Shown here: piece after piece, positions 22,202 to 35,909 of the stretch
How positions within the stretch are numbered: the first letter of the stretch is position 1
Layout: the number at the start of each line of letters is the position of its first letter
DNA from: Euonymus europaeus
Lineage: Eukaryota; Streptophyta; Magnoliopsida; Celastrales; Celastraceae
Reading direction: 5' to 3'
DNA: 64,000 bases
Assembly (NCBI GenBank): GCA_963580455.1
Contig: OY756957.1
Span: 7,445,001 to 7,509,000, forward strand
Program-made: the position numbers and the translations under genes
The notes under the pieces: generated by a model
Databases searched by the model: none
Told to the model about the DNA's origin: nothing
Seen by the model: the letters and a program-made list of their open reading frames with translations, nothing else

Positions 22202-25200
22202 TCATTGTTGCTGCTGCTGAAGGTTGACCAGCTTAAAATATGCTCCATCCTTGTTCTGTATAAGACTAGAATGAGTACCTTGATCTATTACTATTCCATT
22301 TTGAATGACTGATATTTCGTCTGCGTTCTTAATGGTGGAGAGTCTGTGTGCAACCATGACTGTAGTACGTTTCCTCATCAACCGGTCCAGAGCTTGCTGA
22401 ACTATTCTCTCTGACTCCACGTCCAGAGCGCTAGTTGCTTCGTCTAATAACAAGATTTCAGGGTTCTTCAGAACAGCTCTGGCGATGGCTACTCGCTGTT
22501 TCTGTCCACCGGAGAGTTGCACCCCTCGTTCACCAACCTTGGTGGAGTAGCCTTCAGGAAGGGCACTAATGAAACTATGAGCATTAGCAAGCTTTGCTGC
22601 TTCTATCACTTCACCTTCGGAGGCTCCTTCTTTGCCATATAAAATGTTCTCATAAATTGATGTAGCGAAAAGAGCCGGCTCTTGTTGGACAAGGCCAATG
22701 TGTTTCCTAAGAGATTTGAGCTTAAGTCTCTTGATGTCTATGCCTGTGAAATTTGATAAGACTGTCAGATTATACACATCAATACACTAGTGGGTCGTAA
22801 AACAGCAGTAGAGCACAGATATTGTGGTTAACAAAGAAGCAAGTAGGGAGAGGCAAAGAGGAAACACACCATCAACCATAACTTTTCCAGCCTGTGGATC
22901 GTAAAATCGTAGTATGAGAGAGAGAACTGAGCTTTTTCCGGACCCACTTTGGCCCACTAATGCCATACTCTTTCCCAAACGTACTCTGAGATTGAAGTCC
23001 TTGAAGATAATTACGTCTGGCCTTGAAGGGTAGCTGAACTGAACACCTCTTAGCTCAATCGTGCCCTCCACATTTCTGACCTCTTCACCAACATCACCCA
23101 CAACCTCTGTCTTGCGGTCGAGCAACTCAAAGACAGATGCTACCATTTGGTTCCCCTTTAAAAGGTCAGGAGCCATCGCCAAGGTCTCACCCATAGCTAA
23201 CGCAGTTACAATCAACACCATAAATGACTTCATGACAGATTTAAAGTTGGCAAGCTCCTTCCCCATCAAAACAGAACCATACCTACAAAGTGGAGAAAAA
23301 AATGTGGTTCAGTTTATTTCAGAACCTTTATGACATTATCTCTGTCTGCCACATGGTCAGAATTAAGTTCAAACCTGAAATAAAGGGTAAACAAGTTAAC
23401 CTAAAGTCCATACCATAAAGCAAGTCCGTAGGATGAGAAAATGAAGAACTGGGATACACCATAGAATATGCCTGCAATCTGACCCCGAGTAGCTGAAAGC
23501 CTGGATGGTTCCACAAGCTCACGAGCATAAAAGTCAAGTACCTTCTCTTCAGCACAAAATGCTGCAACAGTACGCATATTACTCACAGCCTCACTAGCCA
23601 GCATATTAGCTTTTAGATATGCTTTGCTCAGGTTGCCACCATAGCCTTTCATAAAGAGTTTCTGAAATAACGAGATAATTAGAAAATTCCTAACGGAAAT
23701 TTTGAAAATTCTAAAGAGTAAATAGACCATGCAGGACAGAGAACATACCTCGCTAATGTGACCACTAATTATCAAAGGATATGTAGCCACAACAACAAGC
23801 GTGAGCCTCCAATTTAAGATGAAGGCAATGATGAATGAGGTGACAACCAGACCAAGATTCTGTAACAGAATTGTTGAGCGATCAACTACTATAGTTCGTA
23901 ACAAAGTTGCATCACTCTCCAGGCGTGATGAAAGCATAGAACTCATATTATTTGTGTTGTCAAACCATCCAATCTCATTCCTTAAGATTGCTGCAATTCA
24001 GTGCAGGATCATAGTCAAGAAAATAAAATATCTCAAAAAAAAAATCACTGAAGTCTATTTAACAGAGGCATTCTCCTCTAGAAATTATTTTCCCAAGTAT
24101 AGAAGAAAATTTCACATGAAAAATCCTTTTCCGAGTGGTGGTGAACGTACTCTCAAACATGCAGCAACTATAGAGATGGAAAATTTACCAGAAAACAACA
24201 TTTCACGAACTCGAAGAGTAAGTCTCTCTCCCATGATTCCAAAGGAGAGATGTTCAATGGCATGAACTATGACAGTTATAACGGCTCCGCCACAGAAAAG
24301 CAATCCAATCTTCTTGACCTGATGGCGAGTAGTGTCCCAGTCCATGTAATAAGATACAAGAGCTTCAGAGACACCAAGAGCAAAAAGAGGCATCTGAGAT
24401 CCAGCAATCAGTGCTCCAATGGTGCCAATGACCCCATATATCCAATCAGGTGCAACCATAGAATACAATCTTTTGACTGAAACATGTGTCTTAGTAGGCT
24501 CCATGGCATCAGCACCAGCCCGGCCAACTGATTCTTTTTCAGAGCGAAAACTTGCACCAAAACTTGTCCTTGTTCGGGATAACTCTCTTGAATACCTTAT
24601 GCTACAAAAATAAAGCTGGAAATAAGATTTTCCATCAAAAAGTAATATATATATGAATGTGACTGCATGTTTGATACATAGAGTTCTTTCCGATATGCAA
24701 TTGAAGAGGAGAAAATTTCAAATTTCAAATTTCAAATTACTATACAAAGGATTTCATCAGTGAAATGTTGCTTTATTAAAAAAGTGGCAAAAGCATGCTT
24801 AGGTTCTGGTAGTTATGATGGAGCGAAAAAATTTCTGGTAAAATTTAGCTATAAAGGAGATTGTTGCCTCCATGTAGTAATTTGAAGTGTAAAAATTCTT
24901 GTTGGGAGAGCTTTGCTCCCTTAGTGGGACCCTCCAGGCTCTGTCTGTATTTATTTATAATTAGGTTAACTGCGGACACCGGATGGTCTAGGAAAAAAAA
25001 AACTAATGCTAGCTGAGGCTTCATAAGATAAAACTAGCAATGACAAGCAGATATTGATATTTTTTAGCACCATTCCATTTAAAAAAAAAACTTACAGTAT
25101 TGTTGCATATGCATTTATTGAAATTTCCAAACAATGCCTACGCATCTCAGTCTCAGTTCAACTCAAAACAAATATATCAATTATTTAGCACAGTCATCTG

Positions 25201-28200
25201 AAATCAGAAAAAAAATGGTGAAAATATGTTTGAATACCTGAGTGGTCGTCCCATTGTTGGGCCAAATGAAGAATGCCCATGCAACGAAGCTGCCTCCTGG
25301 AGGTGAACAAGTGATGCATAGGCACTGCTCGGGTTTGAAATGAGCTCTTCATGGCTCCCCGTTTCCACTATCTTCCCTTCGTGAACAACAGCAATCACAT
25401 CTGCGTTCCGAACGGTAGAAAGACGATGGGCAACCACTACAGTTGTTCGTCCCACCATGACACGATCGAGTGCCTCCTGAACACTTTTCTCGGACTCAGC
25501 ATCTAGTGCACTTGTAGCTTCATCTAATAAAAGTATTGATGGGTTCTTCACAATTGCACGAGATATAGCGATCCTCTGTTTTTGCCCTCCCGACAGTTGT
25601 ATTCCTCTCTCGCCAACCTACATATAGCGCATCGAAACTCTTCTAAAGGAAAATATCACCTAAGGTTCCAAGTTTAAACACTTCTATCATGCACGTTCCA
25701 TAAAGACTTTGTTCAGAGTATCTGGTTCTACTTCTCACATAACTCGATCTAATTATCCTTAAAGAAGCCAATTGTATTGGCTATTGTCTAGGTTTCATTT
25801 CTTCAAGCCTCAGATTTCATATAGTTTCTACTCATTCTAGAGATGCAGTGGAAGACGGATAGCAGTACTGGAAGTAGCCTATCACATAGCAATATTTTCC
25901 ATGCACAACAAATAATGGTAATTGATGTAATCAAATACATATGCATCCAGACTTAAGAATTTATATGTATATGTTCTTGGTTGCAACTGTACTATACTGA
26001 AAAAATATACCTGAGTTTCAAATCTATCAGGGAGGTTGTTGATAAAAGACATAGCTGCTGAAAGTTTTGCAGCACGGTTGATCTCTTCAAGCGTGGCGTC
26101 ATCTTTTCCATAGAGAATGTTCTCCCGAATACTTGTAGCAAAAAGAGCAGGCTCCTGATTAACCAAGCCAATTTGCTGTCTGACCCACTTGAGGTCAAGT
26201 TCTCTGATATCGTTTCCATCTAATAATATTCGTCCAGAGAGGGGCTCATAGAAGCGTTCGATCAAAGATATAACTGTGCTCTTTCCAGACCCACTTCCTC
26301 CAACAAGGGCCACAATCTTTCCAGAAGGAATATTAAGAGAGACGTTATTGAAGATAAGCACATCAGGACGAGATGGGTAACTGAAGCAAACATTCTTAAA
26401 TTCGATGTGGCCTTCAATTCTGCTCAATTTCCTTCCATTTTTGGAGCTTTTTTTGCTTATAGTATTCCTCTCTATCATTTCAAAAATGGGGTAGGCAGCT
26501 GCCTTTGCACGGATGAAAGCAGAGATGTCTGGTGCAGCCTGTCCCAGTGACCTGAGAATCAATTAACGGAAAAACAATACACTATTTGATTAATAAATTT
26601 CATATAGAATAATCAAGACTTAGAATTTACTTAGCGATTTATTGGTTTCGATCCATCTAAAAGTTTTTGTTAGTCAATTCACTAGTTCCTAACCATTTTC
26701 TAGTTCTCGGTGTACCATACTTGCGTTAAGCCTCTGGTTCAAGGTAACCAGATTTATTGTAGCTTGAATCTCTATTACAAGTCATCATCCAATTTTGACA
26801 TATCACATGCTCAGTAATTTGTCATAACTCATTTGTGGAAAATTTGCAGAGACGAAATTGGACGCTTTTCTCTTTTTGACAGAATCCAAGAATGATAATT
26901 GATAATAATCCAGAAACTATTTGGATTGATAGGAGATGAATATTCAACATCTAACTCTATTGTGAGAGATTTTTGTGAAGACCAAAGATTCTAGACACAT
27001 GTAGGAACACAGCAGAAACGATACACAAGAGAAGCTACATAATGATCTTCATTGTGCAGGAATTTTCATTATCTCAATATGACAAAGCCAACTCAGATGA
27101 GATGAGAAACACCATATAAATATGAGAAATGCTATGTTGAAAGAGACATTTGTCTGAGCAAATTTATTGTAGCCTGAAGCTCTTCTACAATTTTGATGTA
27201 CCTCATGCTAATTAATTTTCCCTAAATCATATGTGGGAAGTTTGTATGAAGAAAATGAGATGCTTCTCCCTTTTGGATAATAGTAATTCAGAAACTATTT
27301 GGATTGATAAATATTCGACCTCTAACTCTTTTTGTGAAAGCTTTTTGTCAGGACCAACGACTCTAGAGACGTGTAGGAACACTACAGAAACATTATAGAA
27401 GAAAGGTAATACATTGATCTTCATTGTGCAAGCATTCCCATTCTCTAAATTTTACAAAGCCAACTCCGATAAGATGAGAAACACCGTAGTACCAAACAAT
27501 CACGAGAAATTATATGTCAAATGAGTAGGAGGAAATCGATTATCTAGGGGTGAAAGATGAAACAAAGAAAGTACGTCAGCAACAACTTACAGGCCAGAAA
27601 TAACAACATTGAGCATGGTGGTGAAAGACTCCCCGCCATTAGCAATATTCTTGTGAACAACGATGCTAGTGAACCAGACAAGCAATGCCCATGACAGGAA
27701 AAGCACACAATGCAGCGTGCCTAGTCCCAGACCCTTGGCTAATCCTGCTTTTCTGCCATACTTGTATGTACCTGCAAGAGCTCCCCGGTATGATCTTACT
27801 GCTTTTTCTTCCCCCACAAATGCTTGCACTGTCCTAACATTACCAATCACCTGTAAGTTACACAACATCAAAAGTTACATTTCAATAAAACTGGAATTCT
27901 AAACTTGTACAGATCCAATTTATATTTAATAACACTAAAGCATGAATTCACAGATTATATGATTTTTAGCAGTGAGAGGACTGACCTCTTCAGCTATTTC
28001 ACCAGCCTTGACATAAGATTTACGAACACTGGCAATAAGGCCGGTTGCCACATATGCATAGACACCACCAGCAAGGGCAATGAAGGGGACTATAGACAGT
28101 GTCACCAAACTGATTTGCCACACCCTGACAAACCCAATAATAAAGCCTACTAGAAATCTGCTTATATAGTGCATGAAATTCCCAACCTGCATCACCCACA

Positions 28201-30068
28201 ACCACCATTTTAGTTGGTTAACAAATGAGATGGGAAAAGAGATCTGTGAAATGATAGTGCCACTGAAAGGTTTTAAAAGTTGATTACACTCCGTTGTTTA
28301 ATGTTTCATCCGGAATCTTTGCAGTCTATTATGCAGAACCCACTCCACTGTGTAAACCTTATGCACGAGAGTTGTTTACATACTTTTTTTTACTATATTG
28401 CAGTTGAACTCAAGGTGTAAAAGACACGGGAAGGAGCAAACTGAGTCAGTGTGGAAACAACACATCTGACATCCCAAAATCAATTCTCTGACCAAAATGT
28501 CTGAGTTCCTTCAGTTGATTACATTTTATGTTAAAACATTTAAGCTGAATGAACCTGATAATTTAAATAATTATTATCAAGTCACTTCCCCTTCTTCTGA
28601 ATTACATCTCTTAGCATTCTATGATAAACATGCCATTATTGGTTAATCACTGCATGTCATCATCCCACAAAATTGACAATAGAAAGATAGAAGCTTAGTG
28701 GTCCTCTAGACTTTTTTTCATTATCACAATCACCAAACTTTTCTTGCAGTTTTAATGAGCAAGTCACACTCCAAACCTACCCAGCCAACTTATAAATATC
28801 ACATGCTGTCTTTTCTTTTCTCCAGTTTTACCTTTCCATGTTGGATAGGAGGCTCATAAATGCTAATAATAATGTCAATTTTACTCAAAAAAACAGTTCC
28901 AGGTCAACAAAACAAGCGTCAGAACAATTCCCAGATTCAGTCTTCATCTGCCATAATAGTAATTAATAAAAAAGTTATTTGAACAATATCAAATGGAAAA
29001 AAAAACTAATTTAAAGCTTTTCATTTATACAATTTATGACACAATTTTATGAAAATAAATTAAGCAAATAAAATCACCCGTCAATCCAGATGGAACTCAA
29101 AACTTAAATTAAAATTCAAAAGATGCAGTCTAAGAAATTAAACATAATAAGAAAGAAAAATACAAGATGGCCTTTCTAGTGAAAGGGAAGAGCAAAATCT
29201 CTTCAAGATTCAATACAGTAGAAGCCAAATCAAACTGACAAAGATTTTTTGGGATAATGTATGTTTATCAGTATTTAATCTTTGCATACCTTCTCAGATA
29301 GAGCATCTTGAACAACAATAATGTCACTAGTAATTGAAGAAATGACTTCTCCAGTGGATGCTTCAGTGTCAAACAAGCTTATGTCTTGATTCAACATGGA
29401 TCTTAGATATGCCATCCTCATCTTTGCAGCCTGTCTTTCCCCAGTATACATCCAACATGCCACCTCTGCAAACCCACAACATCAATTATTCTACAATTGT
29501 CTAAATCACGTGTAAAATTAGTGCAATAAACCATTGACTCATGCAATTAAAATTTTTGATTCTCACCTATCCATGATGAAAACAGTATAGCCACACTGAG
29601 ATATACAAATTCCAACGAGTACTGCAAATTCAAGGGAACATTTAAACAAACAGGCCATAAACTATAAACAGACCCAAATTTCAAGTAAATTTTGGGGTTT
29701 GGCTCACCATATCAAGCAACACCATTGAAAAATTAAAGACCCATTTCATTTTTTTTGAAGAAAAAAGAAAAGAAAAAAAGGAGTCTACTTTACCAAGTTT
29801 GAGTCTTTATTACCTTTGCTACTTTATGAGAGGCTTCTTTGGGGAAGAGATAAGCCAAGCCAATGATGTTAATCAACTTGCCAAAGAAGATGAAGAACAC
29901 AGGGACAGAAGCACCATGAGCACATGCACCAATAGATCCTAGACCCATTAACAAATAGTCATAACTATCAGCAAACTTAAACAACTTAAGCATTGGAACT
30001 CTGTCTTTCTTCTTCTTCTTCTTCTTCTTTGTATCCTCAACATCTTCATTTCCCGAAAATGAACTCAT
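22202..30068 (-). CDS. ABCB2: ABCB-type full-size ABC transporter (ABCB2-like)
   Basis: Twelve minus-strand exons: 30068-29814, 29621-29567, 29465-29290, 28186-27986, 27850-27591, 26551-26011, 25617-25238, 24601-24189, 23990-23749, 23661-23414, 23282-22870 and 22743-22202. All are GT-AG and the frame is continuous for 1,241 residues. Layout is TMD1-NBD1-TMD2-NBD2. NBD1 has Walker [10 protein letters not shown] (about 400), signature LSGGQ (about 504) and Walker B ILLLDE. NBD2 has GQSGSGKSS (about 1034) and LSGGQKQR (about 1138). The start follows the ABCB2/ABCB10 N-terminus ([21 protein letters not shown]), preceded by a Lys run. It should be an ATP-driven plasma-membrane exporter; relatives (ABCB1/ABCB19) move auxin, but the substrate here is not shown. 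At exon 10 the frame requires the donor at 23,413 (TTATG|GTATGG); reading on meets a stop. Intron 5 carries a tandem duplication. Confidence 0.95.
26754..27485. repeat. diverged tandem duplication inside ABCB2 intron 5
   Basis: 26,754-27,113 and 27,164-27,485 align in direct orientation. Both start TTATTGTAGC(C/T)TGAA, share CAGAAACTATTTGGATTGATA and GATCTTCATTGTGCA, and end GATGAGAAACACC. Divergence is clearly visible, so it is older than the 21.4-kb duplication. It accounts for most of the length of this intron. Confidence 0.85.
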
Positions 30069-31967
30069 CTTTGATCCTTGATTGAACTAATGAAAGACAA
30101 CTTCACCAGAAAGTTTCATATACACGGCAAATATAATGCTCGACAGGAAAGTTTTTATTGGAATCTGAAGGGGAAGAATAACAAGAAGAAGAAGAAGAGG
30201 TGGTAGTAGTTGATTTTGGTCATTAAGTGCAACATTAAGAAGAAGCTGGGAGTTGTTGACTCGGTTAAAGGAGTGTATCTTGTGAAAGACAGTTGTGATT
30301 CATTATTGTCGTGTGATCAACTATCTCTCCTCCATTGTAGCCGATGAGTTTTTGAAATTTTAAATATCAAAAATGGTTTTTTTTCCCCTCTTCTCTCCTT
30401 TTTTTTTCCCTGAGATTGACTGTGAACACTGTCTCTGTAATTTGCTCCCCATTGTTGCATTAAATGCAATGAGAGGATGTGGTTGAATCTGGGCTGCTCC
30501 ACTCTCTCCCATGCAGTGAAGTTTCGGTGCCCACTTTTGCTGCATAAAATTGTTGAGCACATGCGATGTAATGGAGAATTTATCCATTTCTCATCGATAA
30601 AACCGTCTCTCAACACAGTCAGTCAGATTAATAAAACAAGTCAAATTAATAAAACACAAATTCTCATATATTATTTCTTCTTTATATTAACAAAAATAAA
30701 AAATATTATTGATCTTCATATTGTTCCCAGTCAAATTATATCAAAATTAATACTAGTTTCATCTTTATTATACAAAAATAATATCACATATCGAGTCACA
30801 TCAATAAAACACGTCTCTTAATATAAACACGTCAACAAAAACACATTATCATATGTTATTGATTCCCCAATCAAAATCTATCATTGCATATTGCATGTGC
30901 TCTTTACAGAAAAAGAAACTAAATAATGTAGAGAAATATATGTGCTGTTTGAGTGCAATATATATATTAGTTTATAGTTGAGAAATTTTAGAGTGGAAGC
31001 TTAGATACCAAACAATGTAGTCCAGTTGTAGAGGAGTTTAAATATAGAATATGTTGATAGAGTATAAGCTCTCGTAAAACGTAAAAGCTGAGAGTGTCTG
31101 AGAGTATGGGGACAGAGTATAAGCTAGCTTATACTCTGAAACAAACGGAGGCCAAAACTTCTTTGAGGAGTAGGTTCACGAAAATTAAACTCAATAACGT
31201 GGGTCTGCACAAACGGTGGACCATGTGGTTTAATTCAATTAATACACTAGTCATTATGCATTAGATAAATTTATGAACCCACACAATCGTCTACAAACCA
31301 CTAGTGCCAAACAGCACGTAGAAAATTTTATGTACGAATTACTTGTAAACATAAATCGTTGAAGGCAACATTAATCAAATTAAGGAGATAAATAACTTGA
31401 GAACTAAGGTATTGCCCTTATTCACTTGATTAATGAATTGTGGTTTTTTTTGGCGAGGCATAAGATATGTATTAGAATGTGTGATATATTCGTGTAACTA
31501 TATTGATAATCGTGTTTTTTTATATGTCTGAAAACGAAAATAAGATGATTTTTATATTGATAGACCAATAAAAATTTGTTGACTTAAATTTTATTTAAGA
31601 GAAGTAGGTTTTAGTATTAATTGGGTGTAGTTTTTCTATTGTAGTATAATTGTTGGGAGCCCACTTATAAGAGACAACTTGTGGACATACAAATGTCATG
31701 CCCACACACTAGCTAAGAAATTTGAGCCAATAAAGAATCTATTCATTATAGTGATTGCAATGGGCTAAATTTGTTGGCACATTAAAATTATATCTGAGAT
31801 CTCACTTTTATTGTATAGAAAATTAAATCACATCTCATAATATATTCACATTAACAAAAGTACATATTCTCATACTAATCATTCTCCTAAAAATATACCA
31901 GTGCAATCACTTATGTCAACTTATTTTGTTGGTCGAATCAAATGGGACAACAAAATCAACTAATTAG
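30069..31967. promoter_or_regulatory. ABCB2 upstream region and intergenic DNA
   Basis: Begins with the 5' leader and promoter of the minus-strand ABCB2 gene, including a GAAGAAGAAGAAGA run at 30,184-30,200. The rest is AT-rich. Around 30,700-30,850 short motifs such as ATCAATAAAACAC recur (also at 52,676-52,690), possibly repeat debris. No gene recognised. Confidence 0.4.
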
Positions 31968-32397
31968 GGTCTGTTTGTTTTATAATTGTATTTCATAGCT
32001 TTAAATTGTAAAAAATGTTGTGTTTAAAGTTATGAAAAATATTGTGGAAAAAATTGTGATGTCCACAGCTTTAAGTTATATAAAATGTTGTGAGGCGTTT
32101 GGTTCATTTTTTTCTTTAGATTAATTTTATAGATAAAATTATAAAAAAATGTATTACAAAAAAAAATAATGAAATTTTTTTAAGATATAGAGGGGGTAAT
32201 TATGTGATGTGATTATAAAATATTATAGATCCCACAACTTGAAGCTGTGAAAAGCTATGAGATGACAGCATTTCATTTTGCACATCTTAAAGCAGTGAAA
32301 CCCATAACTTTAAGCTGTCAACAAAATATAGTGTTTGATTAACATTTTATGCGAATTTCATAACTTTAAATTATGCAAAATGTGAAACAAACAAACA
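31968..32397 (-). mobile_element. MITE, copy B of a two-copy family
   Basis: Inverted full-length relative of 18,963-19,386. Begins GGGTCTGTTTGTTTTATAA and ends GTGAAACAAACAAACACC, giving short terminal inverted repeats based on GTTTGTTT. No coding capacity. Confidence 0.75.
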
Positions 32398-32743
32398 CCA
32401 TCGACATCCTTTTTTCACTCTCATATATGCAAGTTATTGACAATGCTACACAACAGTAGTACTAGGAAACCTGTAGTCAAAAACACTTCGCAACCAGAAC
32501 TTGAATTATGGTTCTATCATGCACCAAACAGAGCGGCCTACATTTATTTCATAAATGATGTGATGGAGACAGAAACTAAACTCCTACGTTGGTCTTTCTA
32601 CTATTCATTTATTAAGGAATGATAATTGTGGTGCCTATTTTCCATCTATTAATTAACACACTTTTATTTTAGGATATATCCGCCTCTCATGACATTCGAA
32701 TTCATGACGTCTTGGTTAGGGGATGAACAACGTCAACTAGACT

Positions 32744-32930
32744 ACTAGCTTAGATGGTTACTCTCTCATTCATCATCCAGAAGTCATGAGTTCGAAGGAG
32801 GAGGACGGAGATTTCTCTAAACAAATGCATGAGGGAGTGATGGGTCATGGACCTAGCCCAAAACATATTGTTCATTGTGAGCGGAAAAAATCTCCCACGA
32901 TAATTAATTTAGTAAAAACACATTGCATCA
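32744..32930 (+). mobile_element. probable tRNA-derived SINE
   Basis: TAGCTTAGATGGTTA matches the pol III A-box pattern, and about 35 bases on, GTCATGAGTTCGAAG matches a B box. The remainder has no open frame. I could not find clear target-site duplications, so its borders are approximate and a decayed tRNA-related sequence is an alternative. Confidence 0.5.
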
Positions 32931-32997
32931 TAGATGTCGATCAATGATCATGGATCTATTATATGATAATTACTGTCCGGGTAGATTTAAAGCTCAT

Positions 32998-34207
32998 ACT
33001 ATTACTTTTACTCACCCAAAGATATGTCATATTCCATTTTGTACACTCCATTTTCAAAACTTGCATTTTACACATCATAATTTCGATTTTGTGTCAGTCT
33101 CCACACCCAGGAAGGTTTTCACGCTGCTAGACAGCAAAACTGTCCATGTGGCAGTTTGACCTCCTCACACATGACAAATCCACGTGACAATTGGTTGCCA
33201 CGCTATATATTTTGCAAAATATTAAAAATAAATAAATGAATTCTAACTCTTTTTTTCACATACACCCTCTTCCCCAATTGAAAAAATTGTAGCCACCACC
33301 CTCCTCTATCTTCGGCTGATCGTTCAGGACTGATAACCTATCAAATCAAAGCTCTCAAACTCGACATCATTTTCGACCATCAATAGCCCAGAAAATGGGG
33401 CAGTTATGGCGAAATCACACCTAAAAACACACAACCACTGTGAGGAAAGAGGCATGATCTGGCCACCTCAATCGATGTCAACCACCACCACAGAAAGATT
33501 TCCCATATCGAGCTCTATATATTTCACCCCTTTCCTAGACAAAATAATCACCGGAGATCGGACCCATTTGAGAAGGACTGCAATGAAAGGGAAAAAAAAA
33601 ACCTCTGACTTTCTTCTTCTTCTCTGCTACGTAGCTCTCACGCCAAGCCAAATCTTTTACCACATAATTGTTGAGGCTTCATTGGGTAAATAATAATAAA
33701 CCAAGACTAACTCAGTATCTTCACTGCACCATCCTTGAAGTTGAACTAAGTTCTTGTGTCGTAAATGACTCAAAGTTCACTTTTATTTGGTTAAGGTTCC
33801 AAATTTCAAGTAACATAGTAAGTTACCTACTGCAGAATGATAAGGAAGAAGAAGGATTTATCATAGCGCTCAAGGTCGTCTTGTCTGAATCTCCGACAAT
33901 ATGAGTGGCGGCACGATTTCAAGGCTAGGGTTCTTCCTCAAACAATCTCTAGCAATATAAGTTGTTATTTTAAAATAATTGATTTTTTGTTTGATTTTCA
34001 TAAACATGACACGTGTTTTTAATCCAACGGTTGAGGTGAGGTCAAACTGCCACAGGAGCAATTTTGATGCCCGGTAGTGTGAAAACCTATCCGGGTGTGG
34101 ATACTGACACAAAATCAAAACTATGGAGTGCAAAATACAAGTTTTGAAAATATTATGTGCAAAATGAAACATGATATATCTTTGGGTGACTAAAAGTGAT
34201 ATTAACC
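32998..34207. mobile_element. 1.2-kb element with ~170-bp terminal inverted repeats
   Basis: 32,998-33,166 and 34,030-34,207 are inverted copies. Shared pieces are CACCCAAAGATAT, TTTTCAAAACTTG, GATTTTGTGTCAGT, TCCACACCC and GTGGCAGTTTGACCTC. The roughly 0.86-kb interior includes dispersed repeat copy B (33,290-33,580). No transposase seen. Long TIRs with cargo suggest a non-autonomous Mutator-like or foldback element; target duplications are not clear. Confidence 0.75.
33290..33580. repeat. dispersed repeat, copy B
   Basis: Counterpart of 13,740-14,040, inside the long-TIR element. Open frames here (33,406-33,693) are not conserved with copy A. Confidence 0.6.
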
Positions 34208-35597
34208 CGCCAAAATCTAAAAAACATGGAGTAGTCATGGCAGGGGATCCATTTTTGGACCCATCAATTATGATGTGAAATTTAACAACCTATAATATAT
34301 ACTTTCATATTCCGCCCAATTAATATAGATAAGGTCCACAATTAATGGCTCAACCAAGAGTGCCCCATCTAGTTCATACACCGCGGCAGCTAAAATTATC
34401 TAAATATAGTAATCTCCTAATCTGATACGGCAAAACATAATAAATGGGATTTTTTTTTATTTTTTATGATCAATAACTATGCGTTAAAACGTCGAATGCT
34501 TGAATCGTCTCAGGATACCTAACTACATGATAAGTCACAGAGTGTGGTCTTATATGTACTTGATCGGTATTATCTTAATTATTGGATAATAGAGTTCTCA
34601 ACTATCTATCTTTTACAAAGATGGATTTTAATTAAGACCGTTAGGAGGGTGGAGAGTTGACAAATGAGGAGTTATGTCAGAAGTTGGAGTTGTTGGATTA
34701 GATGGCTTCAATTAATAAGCTCAAATGTTAGATACTAAAATAAATTATGATATTGAACTTTATTTTTTGTTCAAGCCATGCTATTGGTTATTAATTATAA
34801 TTATAAAAGGGTGACTTCATGTATATATAATTATATCTAAAAGAATTCTACTTTTTAGCTTTTAAATTCGACCAAATGATTGAGATTAAAGTTGATTTAC
34901 CATGTGTTTGGAATGAAGAAAAGAGAAGGAAGGGAAGAGAAACTCATAAAAAAATGGAAGGTCAAATACTTTTTCCTCTCTCGTATTTGGATAAATTAAA
35001 AAGCAAGAAAATAATTTGTTATTTCTCTTGTTTGGATAATCATTATAAAAGGAAAAAATTGGTTAATTTACTAATTCATCCTTATTTTTCTGCTAACATA
35101 AAATTTATAAGGATAAAATAAAATTTTAACTTACAAATAACCTAATTCAGTCATCCATTCCCTTCAAATGACCCCATTTTGGAGGGGAAGCATTTTGACA
35201 AAAAAATTGATGAAATCTTCCCTCAATTTTGTCCATTTTTTCTAAACTATCCAAATAAGGGAATTTGGAGGAAACGCAGTTCCGTTCTCGTCTTCTCACC
35301 CAATTCTCTCAACGCAAACACACTTAATTAGGGTTTAGGGTTAGAGTTCAAGATTTAAGATTTGTAAAATTTGAGGTTTACACTTTAGGAGTTTAGGTTT
35401 AAGGTTTAAGATTATTTAATCAACTTTAATCTCAAAAAATTTAAAAGATTTTGGGACTAAGTAAATATATTTATACAAACTTCAATAAAGATGTCGACAG
35501 TAGAGAATGATTGTATGTGTGCGTGTGTATATATATAAACCCTATGGACCTAGAGGCGGCTCTAGAGTAGGGCGACCTAGGCCACTGTCCTAGGCGC
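34208..35597. other. intergenic DNA
   Basis: No gene recognised. At 35,325-35,410 there is a degenerate telomere-like stretch (TTAGGGTTTAGGGTT, then diverged TTTAGG variants). Confidence 0.45.
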
Positions 35598-35909
35598 ATA
35601 TAACATGTGATCACCTAAAGATGACCCATGTTTTGGGCAAAAATGCCCAAGTGGTCAATATGGAACAAAACCATAAGTTGAGTGATGAAGTTGAAACATT
35701 TCATCTTTGAGTGAAAAAAATGAAATATGGTCTATGTTTGAGTGACCACATGTTCTACTTATCCCAAGTTTGACTACCCGATTTTGGGAAAATTTGATCA
35801 AGTGACCAATATGGAACAAAATCAAAAATTGGGTGATGACATTGAAACATTTGATCTTTGGGTGACAAAAATGGAACATAATTCATCTTTGGGTGATCGC
35901 ATGTTATAT
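35598..35909. mobile_element. 312-bp MITE with 27-bp TIRs and internal duplication
   Basis: The left end (35,598-35,624, ATATAACATGTGATCACC...) and inverted right end (35,883-35,909) match at 25 of 27 positions. Inside, a unit with CAATATGGAACAAAA and TTGAAACATTT occurs twice in direct order (35,648-35,760 and 35,799-35,909). The motif TTTGGGTGA/TCACC(C/T)AAAGAT also appears in the TIRs of the 33-34 kb element, suggesting related families. Confidence 0.8.

Noticed and set aside
35325..35410. TTTAGGGTT run as a telomere tract
   Set aside because: Only two clean copies followed by diverged variants; likely AT-rich chance or old debris.
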